From contig JAPNXP010000014.1 in assembly GCA_028753945.1 (NCBI GenBank), forward strand, positions 3,720,001 through 3,784,000: a stretch of DNA of 64,000 nucleotides. The letters are read 5' to 3'. Of the stretch, positions 10,068-21,690 are shown piece after piece. A program made the translations under genes and the position numbers. The notes under the pieces are model-generated. The model saw only the letters and a list, made by a program, of their open reading frames with translations. It had not been told where the DNA came from and searched no databases. Numbering within the stretch: the first letter of the stretch is position 1; every line of letters begins with the position of its first letter. This stretch comes from Hexactinellida sp. DTS-2022 (taxonomy: Eukaryota > Porifera > Hexactinellida).

Positions 10068-11823
10068 ATATTCCAACAGTTATGGAGATAGGTATCTATA
10101 TCACACTTGAGAAAAATACTACAAGAAATGTGAATCAAAACCCAGCTGAAATCTATTTCAACTTGTGAAATGTTTAGATGGCCCAGTATTTTCTTTGCAT
10201 CAAGGGACATTTGTGCAAAAAATAACTTAATTCAGCACTGGTGTGTCCTGAACTAATCATTTATGCTAGTGGAATTGGACTAGCGGAGTAAGTAGGATGT
10301 CCTAGAGTGAGTGGGTAATAGAATACTTTCTTTAGTGAGGGTTCGATTTAGCTAACAATTGATCCTGTGGCATCTAAGTGAAGAACAATTACACTGTACA
10401 ACACACAAAAAAATACGAGATAGCGACAATGTATTTTATGGTAAGTTTGATATGCTGATCACATATCCGAAGTCAGTTTGGGCCTATCACATTACATTTT
10501 TCAGAAAAAAAAATATTCGAATTTTCATAATTATTTTTAAAAAATCGACATTTTGCCCGAAATTGAGAAATGTAAGTCGATCTAAAATTACCAAATGCGA
10601 AAAAGGAGGTGTTTGATTTGTTTACGGTAAATTTATACGTTCATATATTAATACTTAATTATAACAAAAAATCTTTCTTGTAAGTAATATGCATATTTGA
10701 GGTGTTGAAAAGTACTGGGCTCATGCTCCTAATTTAAATGGGCGTATAGTTACTAGACTTGGTTACAGGGATGTTGTTATGGAATTAGCTTATATTAAAG
10801 ACATTATTATTTGCCTGGTTTAATTACTAGGACATTGCAATGGAATTATTGGGTTGTTACGGAGACGAAAAGTAAACTAACATTCGCCTAATGTAATTCA
10901 CTAAGCAACATCGTTAAAGAAAATCATAGATTACATACATGACAAGCTGAGCTACGGGAAAAGTGGGACGGGAAGTTGTATTTAGCGGGATATTTGGATA
11001 TTTAACGGGACATAACATATTAGTATTAGACCTCACTGCCAAAACGCGCGACAGTTGGCAAGTATGAGATTAGTATATTTTTGCTTTCTGTTAATTTCTT
11101 TTGAGATTTTATTGCATGTCTACACGTGATTGTACGAATTCTGCCGATTCCTTCCATTATTCGAAGTTATGACTTGATGCTCGCAAAAAAATATTAGTGT
11201 AAATGTCCATATTTTTGCATTATTTCAGGAATTTGTAATGTTAATTTTCAAAAAAATGTGATGTGATGGAACAAAAGGGCCGTCAGATCTGTGATCAGCA
11301 TAACAATGTTGCTATAAAACGCTTAATTGATACAACGTATTTTTCTAAAACAAAAAATTTGTTGTACAGTGTTATTTGTATCTTTAAACAATTTCAATAT
11401 TTTGATTTGATCTTCAGTGTACATATGTACAATAAAAGGATTATGACTTAGTGACTGTATGTAACCTCTAACCTATGCGAATGTGATAAATTTCGTGAGT
11501 GCACAGTTGTATCATCGAAATGCTGTTCAGATAATAGACTTAAGCTTGCTGATCATTTGCTTTACGAGATGCTGAAAGTTTCCTCTATTCAATCTCCATT
11601 TGGAGCTGAGAGAATCGCGCTTAGTAGCCTTGTTTTCCAAAAAGAATAATTGACAATTTTCCCCAGACAGATTTTGGCTTATGTTTGTCTCCTTTGTTCA
11701 AAGCATCTATTACGCTATCGAAGCTTTCATAGCCGAGTTTCGGGAGAGCTTAGACGAATTTGCTCGATTGAAGTCATTACTAGATGAAATAATAATAATT
11801 TTAATAAATACATATATACTACT
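10068..11823. other. intergenic, nothing recognised
   Basis: AT-rich. A 54-codon open stretch at about 11466-11649 (CECDKFRECTVV...) is cysteine-rich but matches nothing I know. No termini or repeats were found. Confidence 0.35.
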
Positions 11824-11825
11824 AC

Positions 11826-11985
11826 AGTAGAACCTCGTTAATACGAACACGGTTAATTAATACGAATTTCCGGATAAGAAGAACAGTTCCACAAAATCAA
11901 GTCCCTACAATGTCGATTGAATGGGTATTACTCCGGTTAATATGAACTCCGGGTAAAGCGAATAAGTTTTTATCGTCCGTTGGTA
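11826..11985 (+). mobile_element. pogo/Tigger-like MITE end, truncated
   Basis: It begins CAGTAGAACCTCGTTAATAC after TA, the common pogo/Tigger-type terminus. Further TTAATACGAA-type motifs follow, but no matching right terminus is present. Confidence 0.55.
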
Positions 11986-11989
11986 TCGA

Positions 11990-12428
11990 CTGCATATAGT
12001 AATATTATAGAATTATGTTAGTATTCTAGGCCGGAGGTATTTCCTTCCGCCGGCCTTGGGCATCCAAACCTTGAGGGCCACGCTATTGTAAATTAAATTT
12101 CAGATCTGATCCTTCAAAATGTAGTAGTAAAAATATCGGTCCGGCCATGGCCTGCCCTGGTATTATTAATAAATAAAAAAGTAGCTAAGGCAAATAAAAT
12201 AAATAAACTCACTTGAATTGGAAGAATCGACTTAGAGGACAAAGAAGAGAGTAGAAAATGAAATGAGGAGAAAATGGAGATGAGAAATATGCTGTAAAGT
12301 CAAAAAGATGTTTGAAAGAAAAAGGAAATGTGTGTTTGAAAAAAATGAAAATGAATTTGAAGAAAATCAGGTAGAATAAAGGCAGTGTATATTTAGTGAG
12401 AAATCATTGAATTGTAAACAAAGGACAT
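11990..12428. other. intergenic; short GC-rich patch and purine-rich tract
   Basis: A GC-rich patch lies at about 12027-12145 (CGGCCTTGGGC, CCGGCCATGGCC). A purine-rich tract lies at about 12235-12380. No gene seen. Confidence 0.35.
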
Positions 12429-13190
12429 AATAAATTCTTATCAATAGTATTACGTATTAGAGTTGACAACATATTCTACATTATGGATATTGGATAGGTA
12501 TGCAAATCATCATTGTAAGCCGATTTTAGTGAAATTTATGTTCATAATATTTTTTCAAAAAAGAATATTTTGTTTTGAAATTTACATGAAAGGTTGTCAT
12601 AGGTGAGATAGATAAAATTATTCATAAAAATATTCGAGATTTTCGAGATTTACTGTAAATCTCGAATAATTTTATAAAATCACGTTTTAGAGTGTCGGTA
12701 TGTGTATAATTTTACTCAGGTAGCTGAATGGAGTCGAATTTGGGGTCACTTGATTAAGTGGGAACACCAGCGTTGCTATGGAAAAATTCTTCCAAATATG
12801 GACATGTGATATATCAAATTGCTGGAAATTTAACGCAGAGGACCAATATGGTGATAATAAGTTGATTGGAGCTGATTTGAGAAAGTTAGCTCCCGAAATG
12901 TCGGCGATTTAGTATGGAAAATCAGAAACTGCAACCCGTGTAAAAAGTTTTCCGCACGGGTTTGGGCTTGCAACTTTTTTTCTATGTTTATTTGGGTCGA
13001 GAAGAAGTCTCTAGTGTAGAAATTGTTTGGTAAAAATTTTTTTCAAGGTTTTGAGTTAAAATTCCCTACTATATGGGTTGTCACAACTTTCATCTTTCCG
13101 CTGATGTGATAATTTTACGTACAGCATAAACTTTTTGAGTTATTAGCATAAACGTGAGGTCTGCGAATCCGCCGCTAAGATTACACTCGT
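12429..13190. repeat. dispersed repeat R2, copy 1
   Basis: It matches 36582-36996 in inverted orientation. The outer block TTGACAACAT...ATGGATATTGGATAGG and the other end CTGCGAATCCGCCGCTAAGA are shared. Copy 1 is about 760 bp; copy 2 is about 415 bp and internally shorter. A 12-bp hairpin (TTCGAGATTTACTGTAAATC region, about 12640-12675) lies inside. A block near 12725-12890 weakly resembles R1 (GGAGTCGAA..GGGGTCAC). No coding capacity. Confidence 0.75.
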
Positions 13191-13969
13191 CTTCCCTGAG
13201 GAATATCTACAAATTTATAGAAATTTATTTGCACATTGGTGAATAAATAACTTACTTAATAGCAGCTCATTTTATAAGCTTTCTTACAATAAAATCTGCA
13301 TTGTACAGGATACGAAGGCAACGACTCCCCCTCCCACAATTCAAGAGTGAAGTTCATTTCCATGGTGAATTGGAAAGAACATACAATGGGTCGCAATTCT
13401 TAATTGCAGAAGAAGGCGGTGACGAGGATAAATTTTCATCTTTACTACAACAGACAATATGAGGTATTTATCAGGGTAAATCATTTACATGGATGTTACG
13501 TTTCAAACATGTCCCAGCACATTCTATCAAATGTTCACTATACACGTATTCAAAAGTGGTAAGCAGTTTCGGTGTATTATCTTCTCCCAGGAAAGTCACG
13601 AAGTATTTACTTAAAAGCCTTGGAGCTTCTTATCATAAAAGCTAGACAAATGGCTTTAACATAAATCAAAATGCACATTTAACTGACTTCGAGATTGCTA
13701 TTATTCAGGTAATTCAGTTAGTATTCCCATCTACAAGTGTAAAAGGTTGTTACCTTCACTTCACCCAGGCAATAAATAAAAATACGATGGGCTGGGCCTT
13801 CAAACGCTCTATAAACAAGATGCTGTAATGAATCAATTCATTCGATTTCGAAAAACAGCAGTATTAGCATTCATTCCTGCAGATCTAGTCTTCATTGGCT
13901 TGAATATGGTTAAAACCATGGCACCTATTCGTCCAGAGATACATGAATTCATGAATTATTTTGAAGATA

Positions 13970-14633
13970 CAGTACATAATAGATATAGTGATACCGTATT
14001 TCCCCGAATAAGGCCCCGGCGCTTATTGTTTTCGTGGGCCAAAATTATCCTGAAATTTTTGTGAAAAATCCAGAATATAATATTTAGGTGGGTTCTAATG
14101 GTTTCTATCAACAGTATACCTACTGAAGTTACCAAAATCAATGGAATTACATTATAGTGATCAACTAATGTATATAAATTTTATCATACCAATGTCATTT
14201 TTATTGACCCGGCGCTTATTCAAGCCCCCGGCGCTTATTCGGGTAAATACGGTATATTGGATATAGTGATAATTTTGCAGCTTTAGGTGCGTCCCCGAGC
14301 AAATCCCATACAAATTTTATTGGTTATAGTGATATCATTATTGGATATAGTGATAATTTGTGTACAGATTACACAAGAATATTGGATTTTTGACCTTCCT
14401 TGGTTCCCATAATTTCATATTTTACAGTATAAATATCGTTACCACATGAATTTGATGAGGAATTTGATTATTCTTTTCAGAATATAAGTATTGAGAATGT
14501 ATACAGTCATATATTAGATGCGGTGATACAGTGGATATAGTGATATAATGGGTATAGTGATATATTGGATATAGTTATAATTTGGCCACAAATTTGATGT
14601 CCCCACCATTATCACTATATCCAATATGTACTG
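13970..14633. mobile_element. pogo/Tigger-like MITE inside the MULE remnant
   Basis: The termini CAGTACATAATAGATATAGT and the complement of ATCACTATATCCAATATGTA-CTG are inverted, with TA on each side (13968-13969, 14634-14635). GGATATAGTGAT(A/T)AT is repeated many times internally. A second MITE is nested within. Confidence 0.8.
13994..14252. mobile_element. second-level nested TA MITE, 259 bp
   Basis: The ends CCGTATTTCCCCGAATAAG and the complement of CTTATTCGGGTAAATACGG are inverted repeats flanked by TA (13992-13993, 14253-14254). GGCGCTTATT motifs repeat near both ends. It is inserted into the left part of the 13970-14633 MITE. Confidence 0.85.
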
Positions 14634-14870
14634 TAGTTTGTTGGTAGGCTAGTTTCCACCCGTTTTGTGGAATGTATTCAACCAGGACGCACACATCCCA
14701 AGGACAAATAATCATGTAGAGGGATGGCATAAACTTAAAACAAAATCCCGAAAGGCTCACCCAAATATTTACCAAATGGTAACGATTTTCAAACAAGAGC
14801 AAGCATTTACGGAAGTCAGTATTGCACAATTTTTACACCGTTTACCACACTGACAAAGAGAGCAAACAAG

Positions 14871-15653
14871 TGTGTTCAGAAAAATAATAAAATTCAAAAA
14901 CTTAAAGAAGATTTCGTGGTAAACCTGATCAATCTGAGTGAATATATACAGGGACTATCATTACTAACTATATTTTAAACTCAGATTTTTCTCAAATATT
15001 TACATTTACTTTAATTGTACTTAAATAATACTACATATAATTATTCTTATAATATACAATATACGTATTATAATAGTGAATCCTAATTAAACAAGCAGAT
15101 TATATTCAGTATTAATTTATTAAAACTAGTTAATTACACGTACATATTAGGATATAACAAATCTCATTTGAAGAATGAGTAGGCGAAATGGCACTGATTT
15201 CCGATTAGTAAATGGGAATAATTATTGTGTTTACATGACATGAAGAAATGATGAATTAATTTAAACTCCAACTGTTTTCACTCAATTGAACCAAAATTTG
15301 TCAATTTATGGAACTGTGTTACACATTTGAGCTAATTTTATAATTTCACTGTAATTTTGTCTGTAAGACTACTTTTCTTCATACTACTTCCACCTTGATT
15401 AATTAGATCCGTATGTTTGGTTTATAAGGAGAATTTAATTTCCCAAGCAAATAAATTGTTTAGCATTTATTTATTTTGAGTGATGTTTTGAGGATGGTAA
15501 AGCTAAGGCCGCAAAAAAAAGCCGCCGTTAATTGTGATGCGATGTGTTTAGCGCGAACGAACAAAGGTCGCGAAGCGACACAGACAAAAGGGTCTCGTAA
15601 TTACCAATAACAGTAAGTAAACCATACTTCCCAGGAATTACAGATGAAATTAA
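14871..15653. other. intergenic, nothing recognised
   Basis: AT-rich. A small patch near 15495-15595 contains AAGGTCGCGAAGCGACACAG, a short palindrome reminiscent of the Helitron-type ends elsewhere in this window, but no further match. Confidence 0.35.
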
Positions 15654-15655
15654 TA

Positions 15656-15829
15656 CAGTAGATGTCGGATACAAGCACACCGGTTATAAGGACATATCGG
15701 ATATAAGCACACTATGTTGGAAAACGGTTACCATATACCCTGTAAAATTTATGTCGGTTATAAGAACATGCCGGTTTTAAGCACCTTAAGTGCAGTTCCC
15801 GACGATGTGCTTATAACCGGCATCCACTG
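15656..15829. mobile_element. pogo/Tigger-like MITE, 174 bp
   Basis: The ends CAGTAGATGTCGGATACAAG and the complement of CTTATAACCGGCATCCACTG are inverted, with TA on both sides. GGTTATAAG motifs repeat internally. Confidence 0.85.
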
Positions 15830-15831
15830 TA

Positions 15832-16772
15832 CTAATATATTTTAATATCCGAACATAAATACTATAGGGACCATTCTAATACCTAAGCGGTTTTGAGGCA
15901 AATTCCGTAATCACTAGGCTAGAGGTTCTACTTTAATATCTGAAGTGGTTGTTTAAAGGTATTATTATTGAAACAGTATGGAATTACTTTAATTTTTGAT
16001 TTAAATCAATTATTTTATCAAATCATCTAAATCAAACAATCTGAATTAAGCGAAATGGATAAGCCGACATTAATTTAATTATCGTTGAACAACTTGAACT
16101 GAGTCAGTTAGTTACAATATACTGGTTAATACCAGTAAATTAAGCGAAATATCGGTTAAGAGCACAATGCAATGTTTAATTCTCACACATGACATTTTAA
16201 GTGACTACATGGTTATTACGAATTTCTTGGCAAAACGTACAAATTTGGACTTCAGTAGCTCATTTTTGAGAGCTGTTCAAGTTAGCAAAGTATAGTTGGT
16301 TTACCATTCTGAGAGTCTATTTCTCGCCACTGTTAACTCTTGTTATAAAATAATAAATGTTATTTTAAAGTGTGTTTGTCCGAATTGTATGAAAGAGTTA
16401 TCGCATCCTTTTTAGCAAATTTATATTGCATATACGTGTACGAACAAAGTTTTTCAGAACGCTATACTCATGAGCATACAAAATTGGGGCTTTCTGAATA
16501 ACTTTGTTTGGAATATAATTGAAACCTGAAAATGGGGCGGTTAATCCTTAAAAAGAGATAGCGGAATATAAACCGCATTTAGATTTGATATACAAGTCTT
16601 TATTTTCTCATGTAAAGATTGTCGTGCAAATATAAGTGAATTAATTATTACTTTGACAGTAGGCATCCATTAAAAAGTGCCTGCATTTATTTGTTCAGCC
16701 AAATCATGTACAAATTAAAGCACAAAGGTATGGACTATGTAGATTAAATGCAGGAATTATATCGAAACTTAA
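15832..16772. other. intergenic, nothing recognised
   Basis: AT-rich, no coherent frame or repeat recognised. Confidence 0.4.
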
Positions 16773-17708
16773 TACAGTAAAACCTTCAGAAAGTGAACAC
16801 CCTGGGGACAAGCCAAAATGTTCACTTTTGAGACGTGTTCACTTTTCATTATTTATCATAAAGTGTCCTGTCCAAATTCTCCAATAGTAACTTATCACCA
16901 AGGAATGATAGGTTCACGAACGGACTAAAGAAACCCAATTCAGTTTATCTCAAATTGACGCACATTTAGTTCAATTACGTTCACTTAAATCAACACCAAC
17001 AGCGTTGGTTCAGTTCGCTCAGTTCCTTCGTCCAGTTTGTTCAATTCGTTGTTCTTTCGTTTGTTCAGTTCAGATGAGCGGGTGGTGGTTGTTATTAGGT
17101 ATGGCAAGCAGATATGAGTAGTGATCTATATAGATTTTGCATTTGCAGTGATGTTTATTAATTTAACGTATGGATTAATTATTCAGTATTTAAAATTTAT
17201 TCTAACCTAGACTCATGCGAAGAATTTCATGGAAATCGAGAGTCTCGAATGTCTAAAAGATTTAGCTCGTCGATTTTCATCGAGAACAAACTTATTAATA
17301 CTGTATTTCTCCAATAGTAGCCCCCCCCCTCCTCGACTAATTGCTCCCCGAAAGCAACAAATTAAACCGACTATAATAAATAAATATATTTTGACAACAT
17401 GTAATATTCTCGAAAACTCATAAAAACATTATTTGTAGCATACAATATAAACAAATATAATTCAAAATATTCCTGGATATTCGATCAAATCCTTATATGT
17501 CTGGATAGTTTGTAAGTATGAGAAGTTCATCCCAAATTCATTGTTTTCAGATAAAGTCTGACTAAAAACCTTGAACCGCGAATGTCTGTGCATTAACAAC
17601 AAGTGTGAAAACATAGCTACTAGTTAGCCTCCAGAAAGTAAACTCAAGCAGATCAAATATCACCCTCCCCCCCACCAACATGCTAAAAATACTTTGTTCA
17701 CTTTCAAG

Positions 17709-19114
17709 TAGTGGCGTGGCCAGCTCTAGACTTGTGGTGATGCGTCGGTGGTGCACGGGGTTGTCTCATTCTGCCATACCCTCCCCCTATTTCCCAAACA
17801 ATCCTTGGCAATTCACAAAGTGCAACTCAATTTGCGAACGAAGTATCATCGGACTGGTGATAGGTGAATTAACTACTGCCGAAACGTCGAGGGGATTTTC
17901 CAAAAGTTCATGTAGTCCACAAAGAAATTATACCCGAGATGAATTCCATTTCAACCATAGTGGATACAAGTAACGAAGATGATTGGGAATGCAGTTGTGC
18001 AGTTCCTAGATAAGGAACTATCTCCACATTCGAGTTAATGGTATGCAATGAATAAATTATTAACATGACGGAAAAGTTCCGAGATCTTTTCAATTCCGTT
18101 CCACTAGTTGCCAAAGTCGAAAAATTTCGGATTTATACCTTCTAATGACATTCCAATAAGACCACCTAGAATGATTCCTCAAGCAAATAAATCAGAAGTA
18201 GACATCCCGATACAGGACATGTTAGATAGGAATATCATACGAGTATCAAACAGTCCCTGGCTATCGCCACCAGTGATCGTAGGAAAAAAAGACGGAGGAA
18301 TACATTTTTTGCGTTGATTATCGTGGTCTAAATAAAATGACACAGAAGGATGCTTATCCATTACGCTTACCTTCGAGATTCAAGATAAATTGAGTGGGAT
18401 GAGTTACTTCACCAAGTTGGATTTAAATTCCGGATATTGGCAGACACTCGTAACAAACTGTGACCGTCAGAAAACTCCATCCTCATTGGGACTTTACGAA
18501 TTTAATGTCCTTCCATTCGGACTCACAGGTGGACCCCCAGTCCATGCCAACGCATCATTGATCAGGTTTTACGTGGGTTGGAACAAAGTACAGAAAATTA
18601 TATTGATATATATTAATATTTTACCGGAAATCTAATCTCATCAAATTGTTTTCGAGAAGTTTTCGAAAGACTCGTGAAACAAACTTAACTCTTCGGGGTA
18701 AAAAATGACAAATCGGGAGGAGTAAATTTACTTATCTCGGGCATACGTTTTCCAGTTTGGGAATGTCTCCAGATCAATCTAAGGTAGAATCTATAATTCA
18801 GTGGCCTCGTCCTTCAAGTCAAAAACAAGTTAAACTTTTCTTGAGATTAGCAGGGTATTATACTAAATACATCAAAGATTTTGCTTCTATCGCAAATCCA
18901 TTAAATTCCTTGCTGAGGACAGATATGAGTTTAACTGGACTAATAGCACAGAAAGGTCATTTTCAAGTGGTAATTCAATCATTTAAAGTGGTGATTTAGG
19001 AATTAAGGCTCACTACTTAAGATGTATAAAAAATGCGCACCACTTGAGATTTTCCGCAAAAACATTTAGGTGGTGCGCCGCACCACAGCGCGTTACCCTG
19101 TCTACGCCACTGCG
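17709..19114. mobile_element. hAT-like element inside the Tigger-like element
   Basis: The left end TAGTGGCGTGGCCAGC and the complement of the right end (CTGTCTACGCCACTG) are inverted. GTGGTGC motifs follow at both ends. The flanks CTTTCAAG and TTTTCGAG agree at 6 of 8 bases, a decayed 8-bp duplication. It contains the RT relic at 18060-18999. Confidence 0.5.
18060..18999 (+). pseudogene. Ty3/gypsy reverse transcriptase relic
   Basis: Plus-strand frames give, in order, PIRPPRMIPQ, MLDRNIIRVSNSPWLSPPVI, KKDGG, LSGMSYFTKLDLNSGYWQ, LYEFNVLPFGLT, then SKVESIIQWPRPSS and LAGYYTKYIKDFASIA. These are the N-terminal fingers, palm and connection segments of gypsy RT. The YxDD region is replaced by YINI and is unrecognisable. 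At least four frame changes or stops lie near 18316, 18390, 18635 and 18750. Its protein differs clearly from the LTR element at 25.1 kb, so it is another, older family. No LTRs were seen. Confidence 0.8.
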
Positions 19115-20567
19115 TTTTCGAGGTCATATCCTAGACAATTGGGACCAGATTAGGTGTTCATATTTCACTTTTCAGAGGTGTTCAGAAGTTGGAGGATAAA
19201 TACTGTAAATAATTGGGAAATTTGGGACCGAGGAAAAGTGTTCATGTTTGAAGTTGTTCAATTAGTAAAGGTGTTCACTTTTTGCTGTAGTGACGAATGG
19301 GTCAAGGCATGACGTTGCAATGTAGTAAATAAAAAGTATACTTCTACATTAACTATAGTAAATATATCATTAACAGAAGAAATGCTCCTATTCTTTGGAA
19401 TGCATGACATCACAATATCTAAGTACTTTATAATTAAGATTTGTTAATTGTACATAATTGCCAATTTGCGCCAGCTGGGCTACTTAAAATCTTACTATGT
19501 ATCATGTTCGAGATATATCACTTTAAAAGACCTTAGGCTGTGGCGTATCTAGAGTATACGATACAATCTAAACACTTAGGGGAAAAATAGACACCTGAGG
19601 GGAAATAGGGGTTTGCATGCTTCCTACACATTTAAAATGTATTAATTGCATATGGGTTATCGACTATTAGGAATCGACTGGCATTGTCAGTTATTTTCTA
19701 CAGCTTCTACAACAAAAATTATGACGTCATCGGAAAAATATACAAAATAATTATATTCCAATAATGAACTACAGTAAAACCTTCAATTAGGGAACACTTT
19801 GGGGACTGCTGAAAAGTGTTCCTAATATGGAGGTGTTCCTTGATAAGAGGTCTGCCTTTTAGGATCATATCATAAACTTTGTAAGGTGTATGGATGTTTG
19901 TTATAAACATGCTCAAGATGTACACTAACCGGCCAAAATTATTTGAAGAGCAATAATTTGTATTCATAAATTAATGTATATAGTAGCCATAGACTCCTTT
20001 AAATAAGGACTGTAGGCGCTCATTCTCGGGTCCTGGAACTTGGGTCCATTAGGTATTTCGTAATCGGTTAAAGTTTGACACATAAAATGTATTATTGTCG
20101 TATAGGAAGTCATAGTTAAGGAGTCCAACGGTCATATTGGATTATCGAAAATATTTGTGGAATGTGAGTTATGCGGTTTTCACACCTTTCCATATATGGT
20201 AATATTGTTAAAATCTCGAGATCAGTTAGCCTTAGACATATGAAATGTATTATTGTCGTATAGGAAGTCATATTTTGGGAGTCCAACGGACATATTGGAT
20301 TATCGAAAATATTTGTGGAATGTGAGTTATGCCGTTTTCACACCTTTCCATATATGGTAATATTAATAAAACCACGACAACAGTTAAAGTTAGGCATATT
20401 TAAGTATATTATTTGCGGATAGGTAGTATAATATGGTGAGCTATTTGTCGTGACAATTATTTGCTATACCTCTAATGTTTAAGTTACAAGTTTGAATTTG
20501 TTTAGTATGATTGTTAGCATGGAGAAAGTATATCAGTACATTGACTGTATCTAAAAAGTGTTCACAA

Positions 20568-21690
20568 TTAATCATTTTCTTCTTGTAACTTTTCCCTCCG
20601 TCGAAGACATCCAATCTGTTGCTCACGATCACTGAAGTGGTTAACTTGAGCTTTTAAGAGAGTATTAACTAATGAGTATAGAGCTACATTGCCTTCAGCA
20701 AGAGGATGATCAAAAAATGAAAGGACTTTAATTACATATGTTCCCGACAACTATTTTTGGCCCTCGGAAGTAACTCAAGAAGATTAACAGCAGTTTGAAC
20801 AAAACAAGTCGTGGACAATGTTGGCACTCTCAGCCCTCCCCTGTCGAGTTCTTGTAGAAATTCAGTAGATACTAGGTCCCCTTCCATTTCACCATACTTA
20901 AATGTTATATATCCAGCAATGAACACTACTTTGTGCTTTAAAGTATTTCCTGAATCAAGGAGGAGTTACGTGTCCTCAATACTGATCTCTTGCATTAGTT
21001 CTATATCTCCCAAACTGACTGGCGTTGTACATTCTGGGCAGGTAAACTCTGGAATTCCTTGAGGAATTAGGTGACTTCATAGGTGACTTCATGGAAAAAA
21101 ATATTTTAGGACATACCCACCTACTCCCCCTCACGAAGTACCAAGTACTTAACGAATTTATTGCTTTTGGACCCCTACACCCATTCAGTATTTGCCACAA
21201 GTGACACTCTGGGAGTTGTCACCTGTGTCAGATTAGCATGGATTGATACGAAGTTAATTACATCTGGTTCCCGAAGTCCTCCTATGAGCATTTTTACCCA
21301 AACATACTTTTAAATTTTTTTACAATTTTAATTAGTCAGCAATTTTCACCTTTAGGTGTGATAAAAATTAAAAAAATTATCCTTAGTGTAAATTCTTGAT
21401 AATTTGCTGCAAATTTCGCAATAATATTGATTCGTACCATCCATGAAGTACCAGGTACTTCATGGATGTACCTTTCAAAATGGGACCCACCACCTGGCTA
21501 TGGGTCAAGTATCTGCCGATTGACCCCCCCCCCCCTGCTTGTTTTTGGTAACGTCAACTGCTAGATCTAACACCAATATAATGTTTGCCCCCCCTGGCAA
21601 TTTCTGTGCCCCCCTAGGTGAAAAATCCTGGCAACGTCCCTGTCCATCATAGTTACCACGACAGATGAATGCTGCACAACATATTGGCAT
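20568..21690 (-). pseudogene. THAP/P-type transposase remnant in the foldback element
   Basis: The 5' end (21690) reads MPICCAAFICRGNYD, the start of a THAP domain, and is cut after 15 residues by a GC-rich insertion. The C-terminal part (20926-20732) has FIAGYITFKYG...RGGLRVPTLS, matching the AGY...RGGL(K)YPS order of the other P-type copies. The frame from 20750 ends LLKAQVNHFSDREQQIG. The catalytic domain is absent. This is a defective, internally deleted copy; the weak similarity makes the assignment moderate. Confidence 0.6.
21484..21645. mobile_element. GC-rich short insertion in the THAP start
   Basis: A C-rich block with CCCCCCCCCC, CCCCCCTGGCAAT and CCTGGCAACGTCCCTG interrupts the THAP reading frame. 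The right edge resembles CAGGGACGTTGCCAGG-type MITE ends. The left boundary is not certain. Confidence 0.45.

Larger units (their letters stand above)
13370..14870 (+). pseudogene. MULE transposase remnant split by a MITE
   Basis: The plus-strand remnant includes FEIAIIQVIQLVFPS...GCYLHFTQ (about 13695-13775, the second acidic motif of a MULE transposase). GLGLQTLYKQDAVMNQFIRF and LAFIP follow (about 13788-13880), then NYFED just before 13968. After a 664-bp MITE the protein continues with WNVF, then RTNNHVEGWH (about 14690-14740, third catalytic acid) and HPNIYQMVTIFKQEQA. Upstream, 13370-13690, is too decayed to place the first catalytic aspartate. Stops near 13470 and 13640, plus the insertion, make it inactive. 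The order matches the MULEs at 41.7 and 62 kb. Confidence 0.75.
16775..19287. mobile_element. Tigger-like TA element, composite
   Basis: The left end CAGTAAAACCTTCAGAAAGT and the complement of the right end (GTGTTCACTTTTTGCTG) are inverted, with TA on both sides. Subterminal GTTCACTTT motifs repeat at both ends (about 16810-16850 and 19150-19285). No pogo transposase was recognised inside. The interior holds a hAT-like insertion and a gypsy RT relic. The terminal 14 bases are shared with the neighbour at 19772-23250. Confidence 0.7.

Noticed and set aside
11466-11649. 54-codon cysteine-containing open stretch
   Set aside because: No recognisable family, no start or flanking signals; kept only as a note in the intergenic entry.
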